The translations under genes were made by a program, and so were the position numbers. From Metellina segmentata (Eukaryota; Arthropoda; Arachnida; Araneae; Tetragnathidae), in the NCBI GenBank assembly GCA_947359465.1, contig OX375872.1, positions 80,025,641-80,089,640 on the forward strand: a stretch of DNA of 64,000 nucleotides. Direction: 5' to 3'. The notes beneath the pieces were generated by a model. It was not told the origin of the DNA. It saw only the letters and a list, made by a program, of their open reading frames with translations, and made no database searches. Of this stretch, positions 9,166 to 37,739 are shown one piece after another. Position 1 is the stretch's first letter; each line of letters starts with the position of its first letter.

Positions 9166-10120
9166 GGCAATTTGATTAACACAGAACATCCGATTTTCAC
9201 ATTTTAAACTAGAATAAATCACATGAACCAGTTTTGAAGTAACCAGATACTTGCATTTTTAAATAATGTATGAGTTATCCGTTTGTTTTCAAAGTTGACG
9301 TGAATATTAATTTATTGAGGCTTATATATATATATATATATATATTTAAGTCTTGACTAAACTTAATAGTAAATGATATACTTCATAGTACAATTAGTTT
9401 TTAGCGTAATCTTACTAAAAGATAATCTGCAATTTCCGAAGTGCTTTTAACACGGTGATTGAACACAAATTATATACATCGAAGGAACTTTATTTAGGTT
9501 TTAAATAATCATTGAAATGAAATCTCTGAAACGTATCAAAAGTTCCAGTATTCCAATTTCGTATTCTGTATTGAGGTCTAGTCTAAGAGACTGGAATAAG
9601 GTTTAGTTGGTTTCCAATAAACATGTTAACTACTTAATCAATTAATTCCAATCTGCTATGCACTTTCTGAATGTTGTAGTACAATGTGTCATCTGCGTTT
9701 ACGTTATCAGTAATCTTGATTTAGCTCTACTTACTAACAACGATAATAATTAGAAGATCACACTTATGAATACTTTAACACTTAAAATGTTTTCACATTA
9801 TAAATTTATGTATTTTAAAGTTGACAAACCTTTTCGTGTGAAAAGTCCATTCACTAAATAGTTTTTAATCTTTTTCATTTGAATCATTTTCTCGTTTCAG
9901 ACTGAAATATTCATTTTTTAAAAAGTTACTTGAGGAAAAAAGTAGTTTCAAGGCTTTTATTATTTTAAAATCAATCGGTAGTAGATTTAAAATAACTTTA
10001 TAATAATTCACCCCTTGTAGTAGAGATCTTATTAATTAGACAACAGTTAACAATATACATGTAAAGTAGAGTTGGCGTCTGTTTTCTATACAAATCTACG
10101 CCGTTTGACTAGTCCACACT
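9166..10120. other. AT-rich sequence with no recognised feature
   Basis: It contains a short (TA)n run near 9327-9347 and nothing else I can classify. Confidence 0.6.
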
Positions 10121-10124
10121 AAAT

Positions 10125-10215
10125 CTGGTATACATATTCTTTATACTTCGGGGTTGATCCCGGACCGTCGTCAATAGCCCGTTGTGTTTCTTCAGTGCGA
10201 CGTTAACTACCTACC
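10125..10215 (+). repeat. SINE-A, 3' fragment with the TATACATATTC variant
   Basis: AAATCTGGTATACATATTCT is followed by GGGTTGATCCCGGACCGTCG and TGCGACGTTAACTACC. It shares the variant segment with the 7290 copy. Confidence 0.7.
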
Positions 10216-11215
10216 TACTTACCTCTTTAGAACCCTGCAGGCAACGATGGCTGTTTATGAACCCCCATTCTATTTGTCTTGAGAGAAATCCCCGTAAAAA
10301 TAATATTGTGTATAAAACGATTGTGGCTAGCAATTCAGTTTGTTTTACCATTGTTGGTGGAAAAACGAATTTCCAATTTTTTAAAGTCTTTATGGTTAAA
10401 CAATATGTTTTCCAAAGCATTATAGTTAAACAATTTAAATCAAATTCTAATATTTGTCTTTGAAATACTTTTTTATTTCTTTCCATAATATAAATAATTT
10501 CTGAATATTTGATTAATGATATGAAGAAAATTAATATATATTTTTTATTTTTTTTCATTTTCCACTTTATACTATATATATATAATTTTAACATAACTTT
10601 TTGAAAATAAATCACTATCAAACGAATTGCATCATATCGGGAAAAATTAAGGAAGTCGAAAATCTACACGCTTGCTTATATTTTTCGTTTTTCAGAAATT
10701 GACATTTTCTTAATGACCGAAATTTCGTTTTGCTTGTATCTTTATGTGATCTAGTATTTTTTACATATTGAAGATATAATATTTAGGAGCTAAAATTTAG
10801 TGAATTATTTTATTTGCAGCAAAATATCACTAGACATTGGTAATTTATTGGTGGTGTGTATGTATATTTGATTCAACTTCCTTAAGTCTTTGGTTGAATA
10901 CGTAATGGTTTGTAAAATTCTGTCTCATGAAAATAAGCAAAACATACAAAACAAAACCTTTTAAGTAAGGTTTGTAACTTCTTTTTTTAAAATGACCGGT
11001 AAAGTCAAAATCAAACAATTTTAAAATAAGATTACGTAGAGTTATAACGGATAGCCATACGTTGTAATTCAAATATATTTATAAAATTGGACATAGATTT
11101 TCATTACAAAGGATTAAAATCAGTTAAATTTGTATTTGGTTTTCATGTTTCATGGGTGCTATTGTAAGTTCTACTCCATAGTCAAGTACCTACATATATC
11201 ATCCTAAATAGGTAG
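10216..11215. other. AT-rich sequence with no recognised feature
   Basis: Overlapping open frames on both strands (93, 136 and 75 codons) are rich in Phe, Ile, Leu, Lys and Asn, as expected of AT-rich non-coding DNA. No motif supports them. Confidence 0.6.
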
Positions 11216-11728
11216 TCAAGTGCCCATACTTGGGACAATTTTCAATTTTAAGCTCATATAACCAAAATAAAAAATTTATTTGAACGGCAAACACATGTAT
11301 TTTAATAGTGGTCTATCTTCGTACTTTAAGGATTAGTAAAGAATTTTTCAACACTGTCATTTCAAAAATAAAATAAAATAAAATGTGCTTCGTCCGAAGT
11401 TACAAGACACCCCTAACATGGGACACCATTATGTTCAGCCTATATACTATATTCTATATTAGAATCTATATAACTCAATTTATACACAGGAATGTTTTTT
11501 AAAAATAGTTAAAAAAAAAAAAAGCTGCAATGAATTAGGTTTTTGCCAATTTCATTAACAAAAACTTTATTAATACAAACTCTGTATAATTATACCACAA
11601 GAAAAAAGGATTACATTAATACCAACTCGATATAACACGAAAAGGTTTATATTAATACAAAATATAGAAAATACAGTAAAATAAATTATATTTTAAAAGT
11701 GGTACATCAAAAAATACTTTATATATCA

Positions 11729-12672
11729 CAAGCCACTGCGTGGCCAGCACGGCGTTGCCCGTGACACAATTTATTTATGTGACAATTAACACTCTTTATT
11801 GACAATTGCGACACAATTTATTTTCGTGGGGTCAGGTGTTACCACTGCTTGCTAACCCCCGGTGATTGCTGGGAATGGGAATTCGTAGCCTATTGGATAA
11901 CAGCCATCCCCGCGTTGTCCGTGGTGGCCTCGTCATTGTCAAATGCAGCCAAATTGGAATTTTGAAGAGATCCAATCGGCTTGACGTCACAATCTCTTCC
12001 GAAAATATAAATATTTGTTTGAAAAATTATTTACTAAAAGAAAATCATACGTATAAAGTAACTAACTGGTGCAAAATTTTCCGCAGATTTCAAATCCGTT
12101 GAATTTGTCAATCTATCTTTAGCGATCCCGATTTAACAAAAAAGAACGAAACAATGCCAGTCAAAATTTCTTTTATTTGGTTTTGCTTTCCTTCGCTGGA
12201 ATTGTTTGAGCGTAGGAAACGGAATCTGTTGATTTTTCAAACGCGAAGGTTGGCATGACATTACAGAAAATCATATTTAAAAAAAAAATTTTTATGTATT
12301 CTTTTGGCTTTGTTTTTACTTCATATTTAACCGTCTAGAAGATAGAAAAAGAAATACACAACTCCAGTTAAAACTTTATTTGGTCAGCTGAAAAATCGTT
12401 CCTCGCAAAATGAAATAGAAACAAGGAAAAAATTAAGTTAGAATCTGTCATATTTTTATGGTGTTGCCATTCTAAAGAAAACAATAATAATTAAATTAAA
12501 AATTTAAATTCATTTAAAAATGTTCTAGATAAAATTTTAAAATTTGGGTTCGCACAAAAATTGCGAAAAAATTCGGACTACCTGTGTGCCAAATCCCATT
12601 ACTGTAAATGCCATAGATTCGTCAGTACAATGCGTACAAACACACAAACACTTCCTTTTATAATAGTAGAGA
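11729..12672 (-). mobile_element. Degenerate non-autonomous Helitron, family Hel-C, minus strand
   Basis: On the minus strand the 5' end reads TCTCTACTATTATAAAAGGA and the 3' end reads GCCACGCAGTGGCTTG. A CCAC/GTGG hairpin abuts the terminus, and CTTG stands in for the usual CTAG. The 5' block is shared with 40010-40344, and the 3' block with the plus-strand fragment ending at 40745. Overlapping open frames at 12561-12920 are not convincing genes. Confidence 0.6.
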
Positions 12673-13059
12673 AAAGTGTCTCTTCCTCGAAAAGTGTCTC
12701 GAACTTCATTAACTTTTTAAAAACTCTTTTTATTCTTTCAAACTCTACTGTATCCTCTACATCCTCCCCCATCACTGGGAAAGGCAACAACTTTCTTTTA
12801 TCCATTATAATTTCGCCTGTAGCTAATTTTGTATTTAGAGTTTATCTTTCCTATAATTTTATTAATAAACACTTTTTGCTTTCATTCTTCTTTTCATTCT
12901 TTCCGTTTTGTCATAAGTAAACATAAACTCAACAAAATTGTTTTCTTTGTATAAAAATATGATAGCTCTTTGTAGGAGTCATTTTTTCAAAAGTCAGTTG
13001 GAAAACAAAACTAGCATAAAAAATATTAACACTTTATTTGCCCTAACTTGGAACACCGT

Positions 13060-13595
13060 CCCTGGTTTGGAACCCATGCGCACGTTTTCGGAAATGTTTA
13101 TGTAAATTTAAAATTAATCTTGAAAAAAGTAAAACAGTGACTGCTTTTATAACATTAAATGACAGGCTAAAGAAATCAGACATCAGCATTCTTCCTACTT
13201 TACTAAGAAAGCTTGGAAAACTAAAGTTATTTAGACCAAAAAACTAACTTTTTTGTATCAGTATAAGCTTTTTTGTGACCTTCAAAAATCGGAAAATTGT
13301 TGGAATTTTTAAAAGCTCTCTTTTATAATGATTATTTAAGATATTTCTTACATATTACTTACACCGGAAGATCGCAAATAGTTACATGATGCAATAAATA
13401 GTTGAAATTGAAATAGTAGAAAATGGTTTCACATAATGTAGCAATACTAATACCACGAAAGTTCTCTCATTTGTGCGTACATAAAAGATGAAATAGTTCG
13501 CTGGAGACAGTGCCGATAGAATGTTGAAATTTTCACAATATATTCCTGGTAACCAGCCGGCCCTGAGTTAAAAAAAAAAAAAAAATTTTTTTTCG
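13060..13595. other. AT-rich sequence with no recognised feature
   Basis: It ends in a poly(A)/poly(T) patch near 13568-13595, next to a SINE-A copy. No gene or known repeat is recognised. Confidence 0.55.
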
Positions 13596-13597
13596 AG

Positions 13598-13790
13598 GTA
13601 TTTTAATTAATGTCGCACAGGAGCAAACAACGATCAACAGCAACGATCCGGCATCAATCCCCAAGAGACCGTCCGAAGACAACACCAGTAGTTTTGAATC
13701 ATGGTTAGATGACGAGATCATACATGAAGAGGCACCACTCTCCAAACCTCCACACAACGCAAACTGGAGGACATTTGTTAATCCGTTACA
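13598..13790 (-). repeat. SINE-A, minus-strand copy without head
   Basis: It runs from TTTTAATTAATGTCGCACAG through GACAACACCAGTAGTTTTGA to CTCCAAACCTCCACAC and GGACATTTGTTA. Confidence 0.7.
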
Positions 13791-14034
13791 TTTCCAATCG
13801 GGATAACCCATCCCCAATTTCTTCTCGAAGAAATTATAACCTTGTGGGCTCAGCCACTTAATCACCCATAGTTGCTCCACTAATAAACCTGAAATCAATC
13901 CTAGACATGTAACCGAAAAAACTTTTTAAAATTTAACTAAAAAATTGAACTAATAGAAAATATCTTTTATTGATGCTTAAATCCTTGATTGATATGGTCA
14001 AACATAAATCAAGCGTCTAAGTTAGGTAGGCAAT

Positions 14035-14338
14035 TAATTAACGTCGCTCTGGAGTAACACAACAGGCTATCGGCGACGGTCCGGGATCAATCTCGAAAGG
14101 AAAGACCTAAGGACAACACCACGTAATTTTGAACCTCGGTCAGATGAAGAGAGCAACACCTGAGCTGACACCCCTCTCTCCAAACTTCCACATCATGCCA
14201 ACACGAGGACATTTGATGCCACGACATATTTAACGTGTACCAGCATCTGTAAACATGACGGTCTTTGGCTGGGACAAGTTTCGAACTGGTATTCCTACAA
14301 TTGCTAATCCGTTGCTCTTGCAAATGGGCTACAGCGAC
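14035..14338 (-). repeat. SINE-A, near full-length minus-strand copy within the satellite
   Basis: It runs from AATTAACGTCGCTCTGGAG to a tRNA-like head (AATTGCTAATCCGTTGCTCTT, GGGCTACAGCGACCC). The TTTCGAACTGG in the head is the reversed B-box-like element. Confidence 0.8.
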
Positions 14339-14845
14339 CCTTTGTTAAGAGTTCTACTGTAGAAGAAAAGTTTAGGTATATAGCGTTCAGAGGTGTTTGT
14401 TACTCCATTCATCGCACGTTCAGAATTATAGAAGTTTTGCATCGCGACGTAAGTTCTGTAATGATTTAGTCAACCAAATCAAGCGCCCAACATTAGAACA
14501 AACTTGGGTTTTAGCAGTCTCAGTATTCCAAAATTGTGTGTGTGTGTGTGCTTCAATTACCTCACGTTCAGTCAACAATGGGGTTTAGTTGCACAAGGTA
14601 AATCCTTGAATGATTTAGTCAACATAAACCAAACTTCCACTCTCGGACAAACTGAAATTTTAGATTTTCGCAGTATTCCGAAGTTTCTTTAACTATCCCA
14701 CGTTCAGTCATCAATACGGGTTTATTACCACGATGTAAATCATTGATTAATCTAGTCAAACAAGTCAAACGTCCAAGTTTAGGCCAAATTAAAATTTTAG
14801 TCTCATCATTTCGAAAGTTGCTTCAGTTATCCCACGTCCACCGTC

Positions 14846-14967
14846 CGTCATCTGACCGTGGTTCAAAATTACGAGCTGTTGTCTTCGGATCTTTCTCTTA
14901 AGGGATTGATCCCGGACCGTCGGGAATAGCCCGTTGTGTTGCTCTAGTACGACGTTAACTAAAATTA
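14846..14967 (+). repeat. SINE-A, 5'-truncated copy with a 15-bp target duplication
   Basis: The copy begins at CGTCATCTGACCGTGG and ends ACGTTAACTAAAATTA. It is flanked on both sides by CCCACGTCCACCGTC (14831-14845 and 14968-14982), a perfect 15-bp direct repeat made from satellite sequence. This fixes both ends of the insertion and the 3' terminus of the SINE. Confidence 0.88.
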
Positions 14968-15044
14968 CCCACGTCCACCGTCAATGATTGAGTTTTGTAC
15001 TGCTACGTAGATCCTAGAATGATTTAAGTTTCGTAATGATAATG

Positions 15045-15292
15045 GTAATTTTAGTTAACGTCGTACTGGAGCAACACAACGGGCTATTGACGACTGTACG
15101 GGATCAGTCCCTTAAGGGAAATATCTGAGATCTAAGTTTGGAGAGTGGGGTGTCAGCTCAGGTGTTGCCTCGTCATATGACTTTGGTTCAAAATTACGTG
15201 GTGTTGTCCTCGGATCTTTCCCTTAGGGGATTGATCACGGACCATCATCAATAGCCCGGTGTGTTGCTCTAGTACGACGTTGATTACATTTT
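15045..15292. repeat. Two SINE-A pieces in inverted arrangement
   Basis: A minus-strand 3' piece (15045-15130, TTAACGTCGTACTGGAGCAA onward) abuts a plus-strand piece (15133-15292, GTTTGGAGAGTGGGGTGTCA to GACGTTGATTACATTTTACC). Confidence 0.75.
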
Positions 15293-16067
15293 ACCTAAAT
15301 GACCTTGAATGATTCATTCAAACATAAACCAAGCGTTCAACATTAGGGAAAGCTAAGCTTTAGCTGTCTGCGTACTGAAATTGGTCTAATAATCTCACGT
15401 TCAGTTAATAATGGGTTAGTTTAACGCGACTAAAATCCTTGATTGATCTAGGCAATTATAAATCGTAAGGTCAAGTACAATTTATTAAGACAAATTATCT
15501 ATGACAAACTAATTTAATTGTCTTAATAATATATAACTATTTATTATTTAAGACAAAGTAAAATTGTGGATGTTTTAAATCATTTCGAAATTGCTTTAAT
15601 TATTCCACGTTCTGTCAATACTCCGTGCAGTACCGCATCGTTAATTATTGGATTACTAATTCAAGCAAAACTAAGCCTCCAACATTAGGGCAAACTAAAA
15701 CCTCTTAACTGTACAGTCCAAAGTTGCTTTAACTATCTCACGTTAAGTAAATATTAGGTATAGTACCGTAACGTAAATTCTCGAATGATTTAATCAACAA
15801 ATCAAGCGTCCAACTCTGGGACAAATTGAAAATTTTCAGAAGTCTCAGCAATCCGAAATTGGTTTAATTGTATCACGTTCTGTCAATAATGTTTTTTAAT
15901 TAGACGTAAGACAAATTAAAATTTTAGCTGTCTGAACAATCCGAAATTGCTTTAATTATTCCACGTTAAATTGATAATGGGAGTTTTGTACCATTATGAA
16001 AATCCTTGAATAATTTGGTTGAACCAAGCGTCCAACGAAACATTTCAGTTGCCTCAGCACTCCAAAG

Positions 16068-16785
16068 TAGGGATGCGACATCGATGTCGATGTTTTTTAA
16101 AAAACATCGATGTATTTAACATCGATGTATTGAGGTCGATGTTTTTGTAACATCGATGTTTTACTTGTCGATGTTTTTACGTTGTCGATGTTTTATTTTT
16201 AAATGAAAAAAGTACCGTTATAAAAATTTTAAAAATAACCAAGTAGCATAATTTTAATAATCAGCAAATTGAACATACTTTTAGATCAAAGTGACCAAGG
16301 ATGAAGGGTCTGAAACGTAGGGATGCGACATCGTTGTCGAGGTTTTCTAAACATTGATGTTTTAGAAAAAAACATCGATGTATTGGAGCCGATGTCGCAT
16401 CACTAGTTGCTAAAACAGTTATAAGAAATGTTGAAACAAGTTTAAGTACACTGAATTTTAAAAACATCGATGTTTTGTTGTCGATGTAGCATCACAAGTT
16501 GCTAAACCAGTTTTAAGAAATGGGGGGAAAAGTTTAAATACACTGAATTAAAAAAAAATCGATGGTTTGGGGGCGATGTATTATTAACATCGATGTTTTA
16601 ATTTTGAACATCGATGTTTTGCTGTCGATGTCGCATCAATAGTTGGTAAACCAGTTTGAAGAAATGGGGAAAAAAGTTTAAATACACTGAATTTTAAAAA
16701 CATCGATGGTTTGGGGGCGATGTATTATCAACATCGATGTTTTAATTTTGAACATCGATGTTTTGCTATCGATGTCGCATCCCTA
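16068..16785. mobile_element. hAT-type MITE rich in CATCGATGTT repeats
   Basis: The left end is TAGGGATGCGACATCGATGT and the right end is its near-perfect inverse, ending CGATGTCGCATCCCTA. An 8-bp direct repeat CTCCAAAG flanks it (16060-16067 and 16786-16793). Length, end type and duplication size fit a non-autonomous hAT element. The interior is built from many copies of CATCGATGTT and of longer blocks (for example TAAATACACTGAATT at about 16536, 16678 and 16446), so it has grown by internal duplication. There is no coding sequence. The short minus-strand open frame at 16261-16467 is incidental. Confidence 0.88.
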
Positions 16786-17589
16786 CTCCAAAGTTACTTT
16801 ATCTCACGTTCAGTCAATAATAGGGTTTTCAAAGCGCATAAATCCTAGATTGATCTAGTCAAACATATAGAGAACGTTAAGTTTAGAACAAACTCAAATT
16901 TCAGTTGGCGAAACATTTTGATATTGTTTTAATTATCCTACATTCAGTCAATAATGGAGGATAATTAAACGCGTCGTAAAACCTTAAACGATTTGATCGA
17001 ACATAAACTAAGCATCCAATGATAGATTTCAGCTATCTCAGCATTCTGAAGTTGCCTTTATTACTTTATGTTCATTAAATATTGGGGTTTTGAACGCGAG
17101 GTAAATCCTTGATTGTCAAGCTTAGAAAGTCAAGTTTAGGTCAAGTCATGCACAGATTCAGTATTAAAACAATTGTATAATACATTTTTTAATTCTTAAA
17201 CATAACCAAAAATTATAATTATTGGGTTCAATTCAAAAATTATAATTTAGTACCTAATAAGGAATTAGGCACTAAGCCCTTAGATCTACAGAGAGATCTT
17301 TGGAGCATTTTTAGTTTACTCAAATTTGAGTTTTAAGTATGCCAAAACAAAATGATAAAAACTCTTTTAATGAATTTTGCACAAACTAAAATTTTAGCTG
17401 CCTCAATATTCAGAAATTGCTTTAATCATCTCACTTTCAGTTAATGGTGGGGGTTTAGTACCGCGACGTAAATCCTTGAACGATTTGGTCGAACATAAAT
17501 CAAGCGTCCAACGAAAGATTTCAACTGTCTCAGTATTCCGAAGTTATTTTAACACTGAAATCTTTCGTTTCATTATCTCAAGTTCATTC

Positions 17590-17776
17590 AATAATGTTGT
17601 CGTGGTGTGGAAGTTTGGAGAGTGGGATGACAGCTCAGGTGTGACCTTGTCATCTGGCCGTGGTTCAAAATTACGTGGTGTTGTCCTCGGTTCTTTCCCT
17701 TTGGGGGTTGATCCCGGACCGTCACCAATAGTCCGTTGTGTTATTCCAGTGTGGCGGTAATTAAAAATACCATACC
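17590..17776 (+). repeat. SINE-A copy without head, within the satellite
   Basis: GGTGTGGAAGTTTGGAGAGT, then CGTGGTTCAAAATTACGTGG, GATCCCGGACCGTCACC and a GGTAATTAAAAATACC tail. Confidence 0.8.
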
Positions 17777-18087
17777 ATTGTAGAATGAGATTTTTAACAT
17801 ACTATAAATCATTGATTGATCTACTCAAATATTAATAGAACGTCAATTTTAGAATAAACTAAAATATTTAGCTGTCTCGACATTTTGAAAATTTTTAATT
17901 ATCCCAAGTTCTGTCAATAATGGGAGTTAGAACAGCAACGTAAATCCTTGGACGATTTGGTCGAACATAAACCAAGCGTCCAACGAAAGATTTCAGCTGT
18001 CTCAACATTCCGAAGTTGTTTTAACAGCTGAAATCTTCCGTTTCACTATCTCAAGTTCATTCAATTATGGGGTCTTAAACGTGACAT

Positions 18088-18438
18088 AAATCCTTGACTG
18101 ATCTACTCAAATATAAATAAAACGTCAATTTTATGAAAAACTAAAATTTTGTTAGCTGTCTTAATATTTTGGAAATTGTTTTAATTATCCCAGGTTCATG
18201 GGAATTTAGTACCCCGACGTAAGTCCTTGAGCGATTTGGTCGAACATAAATCAAGCGTCCACTCAAATCCTTGACTGATCTACTCAAATATAAATAAAAC
18301 GTCAATTTTATGAAAAACTAAAATTTTGTTAGCTGTCTTAATATTTTGGAAATTGTTTTAATTATCCCAGGTTCATGGGAATTTAGTACCCCGACGTAAG
18401 TCCTTGAGCGATTTGGTCGAACATAAATCAAGCGTCCA
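18088..18438 (+). repeat. Exact tandem duplication of 174 bases (period 177)
   Basis: 18088-18261 and 18265-18438 are identical by eye. Both begin AAATCCTTGACTGATC and end AATCAAGCGTCCA. This is the youngest event visible in the satellite. Confidence 0.9.
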
Positions 18439-18774
18439 ACGAAATATTTCAACTGTCTCAGGCATTCCGTAGTTGCTTCAATTATCCCACTTCGCAGTCA
18501 ATAATGGGGGTTTTGTACCGCGACACACCGGTATTGTTGATGTTTTGAATCAGCGAGGGAAAGTCGTCCACGAGACATTGGGTGGTAATGACCGCGATCG
18601 ACGTTCTGCCCCGCACCAAATGGATCGCGCTGAAAAGCTAAAAAAGCATGCGCGGCGTTTTAATGAGAAATTTCCCTACAGGAAACAAGTCAAGGAAGTG
18701 GGTTAGCTTTCCCTTTCGTACCCAGGGAATGAGCGACAGAGGCCACTTCATTCGGGTCGCTACTCCAACCCACA

Positions 18775-18780
18775 TATAAA
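18775..18780 (+). promoter_or_regulatory. Candidate TATA box of the serine protease gene
   Basis: TATAAA sits 39-44 bases upstream of the first Met codon, inside a stretch that is more GC-rich than its surroundings and free of recognised repeats (18530-18815). A start site about 30 bases downstream would leave a leader of only 10-15 bases. A longer leader would need an upstream exon that I cannot see. Confidence 0.5.
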
Positions 18781-18818
18781 GCTCTCCAACACTTTTAACG
18801 ATTCATTTTTTTACCGAA

Positions 18819-37024
<18,206 letters not shown>

Positions 37025-37329
37025 CTTGCACTTGTATCTGTTCAGTTGAGCCGTGTCAGAATTCCTCCAAGGCAAGCCATACGCACAAGAGTATGCGCAG
37101 AAGAATAGGTTTGATGCCTTTTCGAAACGAAGTTGGAGAGTGTCAGCCTAAAATTTGATGCACTTCACTTCCTAATAGAAGATACTTCCATGTCGAAATG
37201 CGCTTTTACATTGAACTTTTCAAACAGAATATAATAATTATCAATACATTAGTTTAAAAAAACTGACTTCACTGTTATATACGTTTATAATTATGTTATA
37301 TTCAGTGAGATGAATTTCTTGTGATTATG

Positions 37330-37735
37330 TGGGAGGCGCATTAGCTTTACGACTTTAGAGATTTCTGTTGATGTAGTCAAAACCTTTTATATATTGGAGC
37401 ATTGGAAATGTGCACTACTGAGCACGTGTATTTTTCACCTTTACACACAATATGAAATTTGTCATTGTAAAGCTAATACGTTTAAATACTATTTGCTCAT
37501 CGTCGTAAGGGAATTACTAATAATTAATTTATTAGTCACCAGACAGTTTACAACCAATAATGTATGTGTGACCTTTTATAGCTTTTTCCTTGATTGAATC
37601 GAAATAAATTATGCGGCGGACGTATATGCCTTACAACTTTAGAAATTTCTGCTTATGTAGACAAAACCTTTTTATATTGGAGAATTAGCATTCCTGAGTA
37701 TGTATTTTTAACCTGTATACATATTATGAAATTTT
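37330..37735 (+). repeat. Diverged tandem duplication downstream of the protease stop codon
   Basis: The unit near 37337-37460 (ACGACTTTAGAGATTTCTG, CAAAACCTTTTATATATTGG, CTGAGCACGTGTATTTTTCA) recurs near 37620-37735 (ACAACTTTAGAAATTTCTG, CAAAACCTTTTTATATTGG, CTGAGTATGTATTTTTAACC). Confidence 0.8.
37603..37608 (+). terminator. Candidate polyadenylation signal of the serine protease gene
   Basis: The first AATAAA after the stop codon, 579 bases downstream and between the two duplicated 3' units. It is positional evidence only. Confidence 0.25.
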
Positions 37736-37739
37736 AAAT

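Larger units (their letters stand above)
13975..18525 (+). repeat. Degenerate satellite array, monomer about 138 bp
   Basis: Successive units share CCCACGTTCAGTCAATAATG, then GGGTTTAGTACCGCGACGTA, AATCCTTGAATGATTTGGTC, AAACATAAATCAAGCGTCCA, AACTAAAATTTTAGCTGTCT and CAGTATTCCGAAGTTGC. Two neighbouring units near 14560 and 14697 are about 137 bases apart. Units are heavily diverged, which indicates an old array, but an exact 174-base duplication near 18088-18438 shows recent local amplification. At least five SINE-A copies and one hAT MITE have inserted into it. It ends within 300 bases of the start codon of the serine protease gene. Confidence 0.85.

Noticed and set aside
12561..12920. A 119-codon plus-strand frame rich in Ser and Phe
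   Set aside because: Its first third is Hel-C sequence, the rest is AT-rich low-complexity DNA, and no motif is visible.
18473..18706. A 77-codon open frame just upstream of the protease promoter
   Set aside because: Its start is in satellite DNA, and the basic residue-rich translation shows no motif. It is more likely promoter-proximal non-coding sequence.
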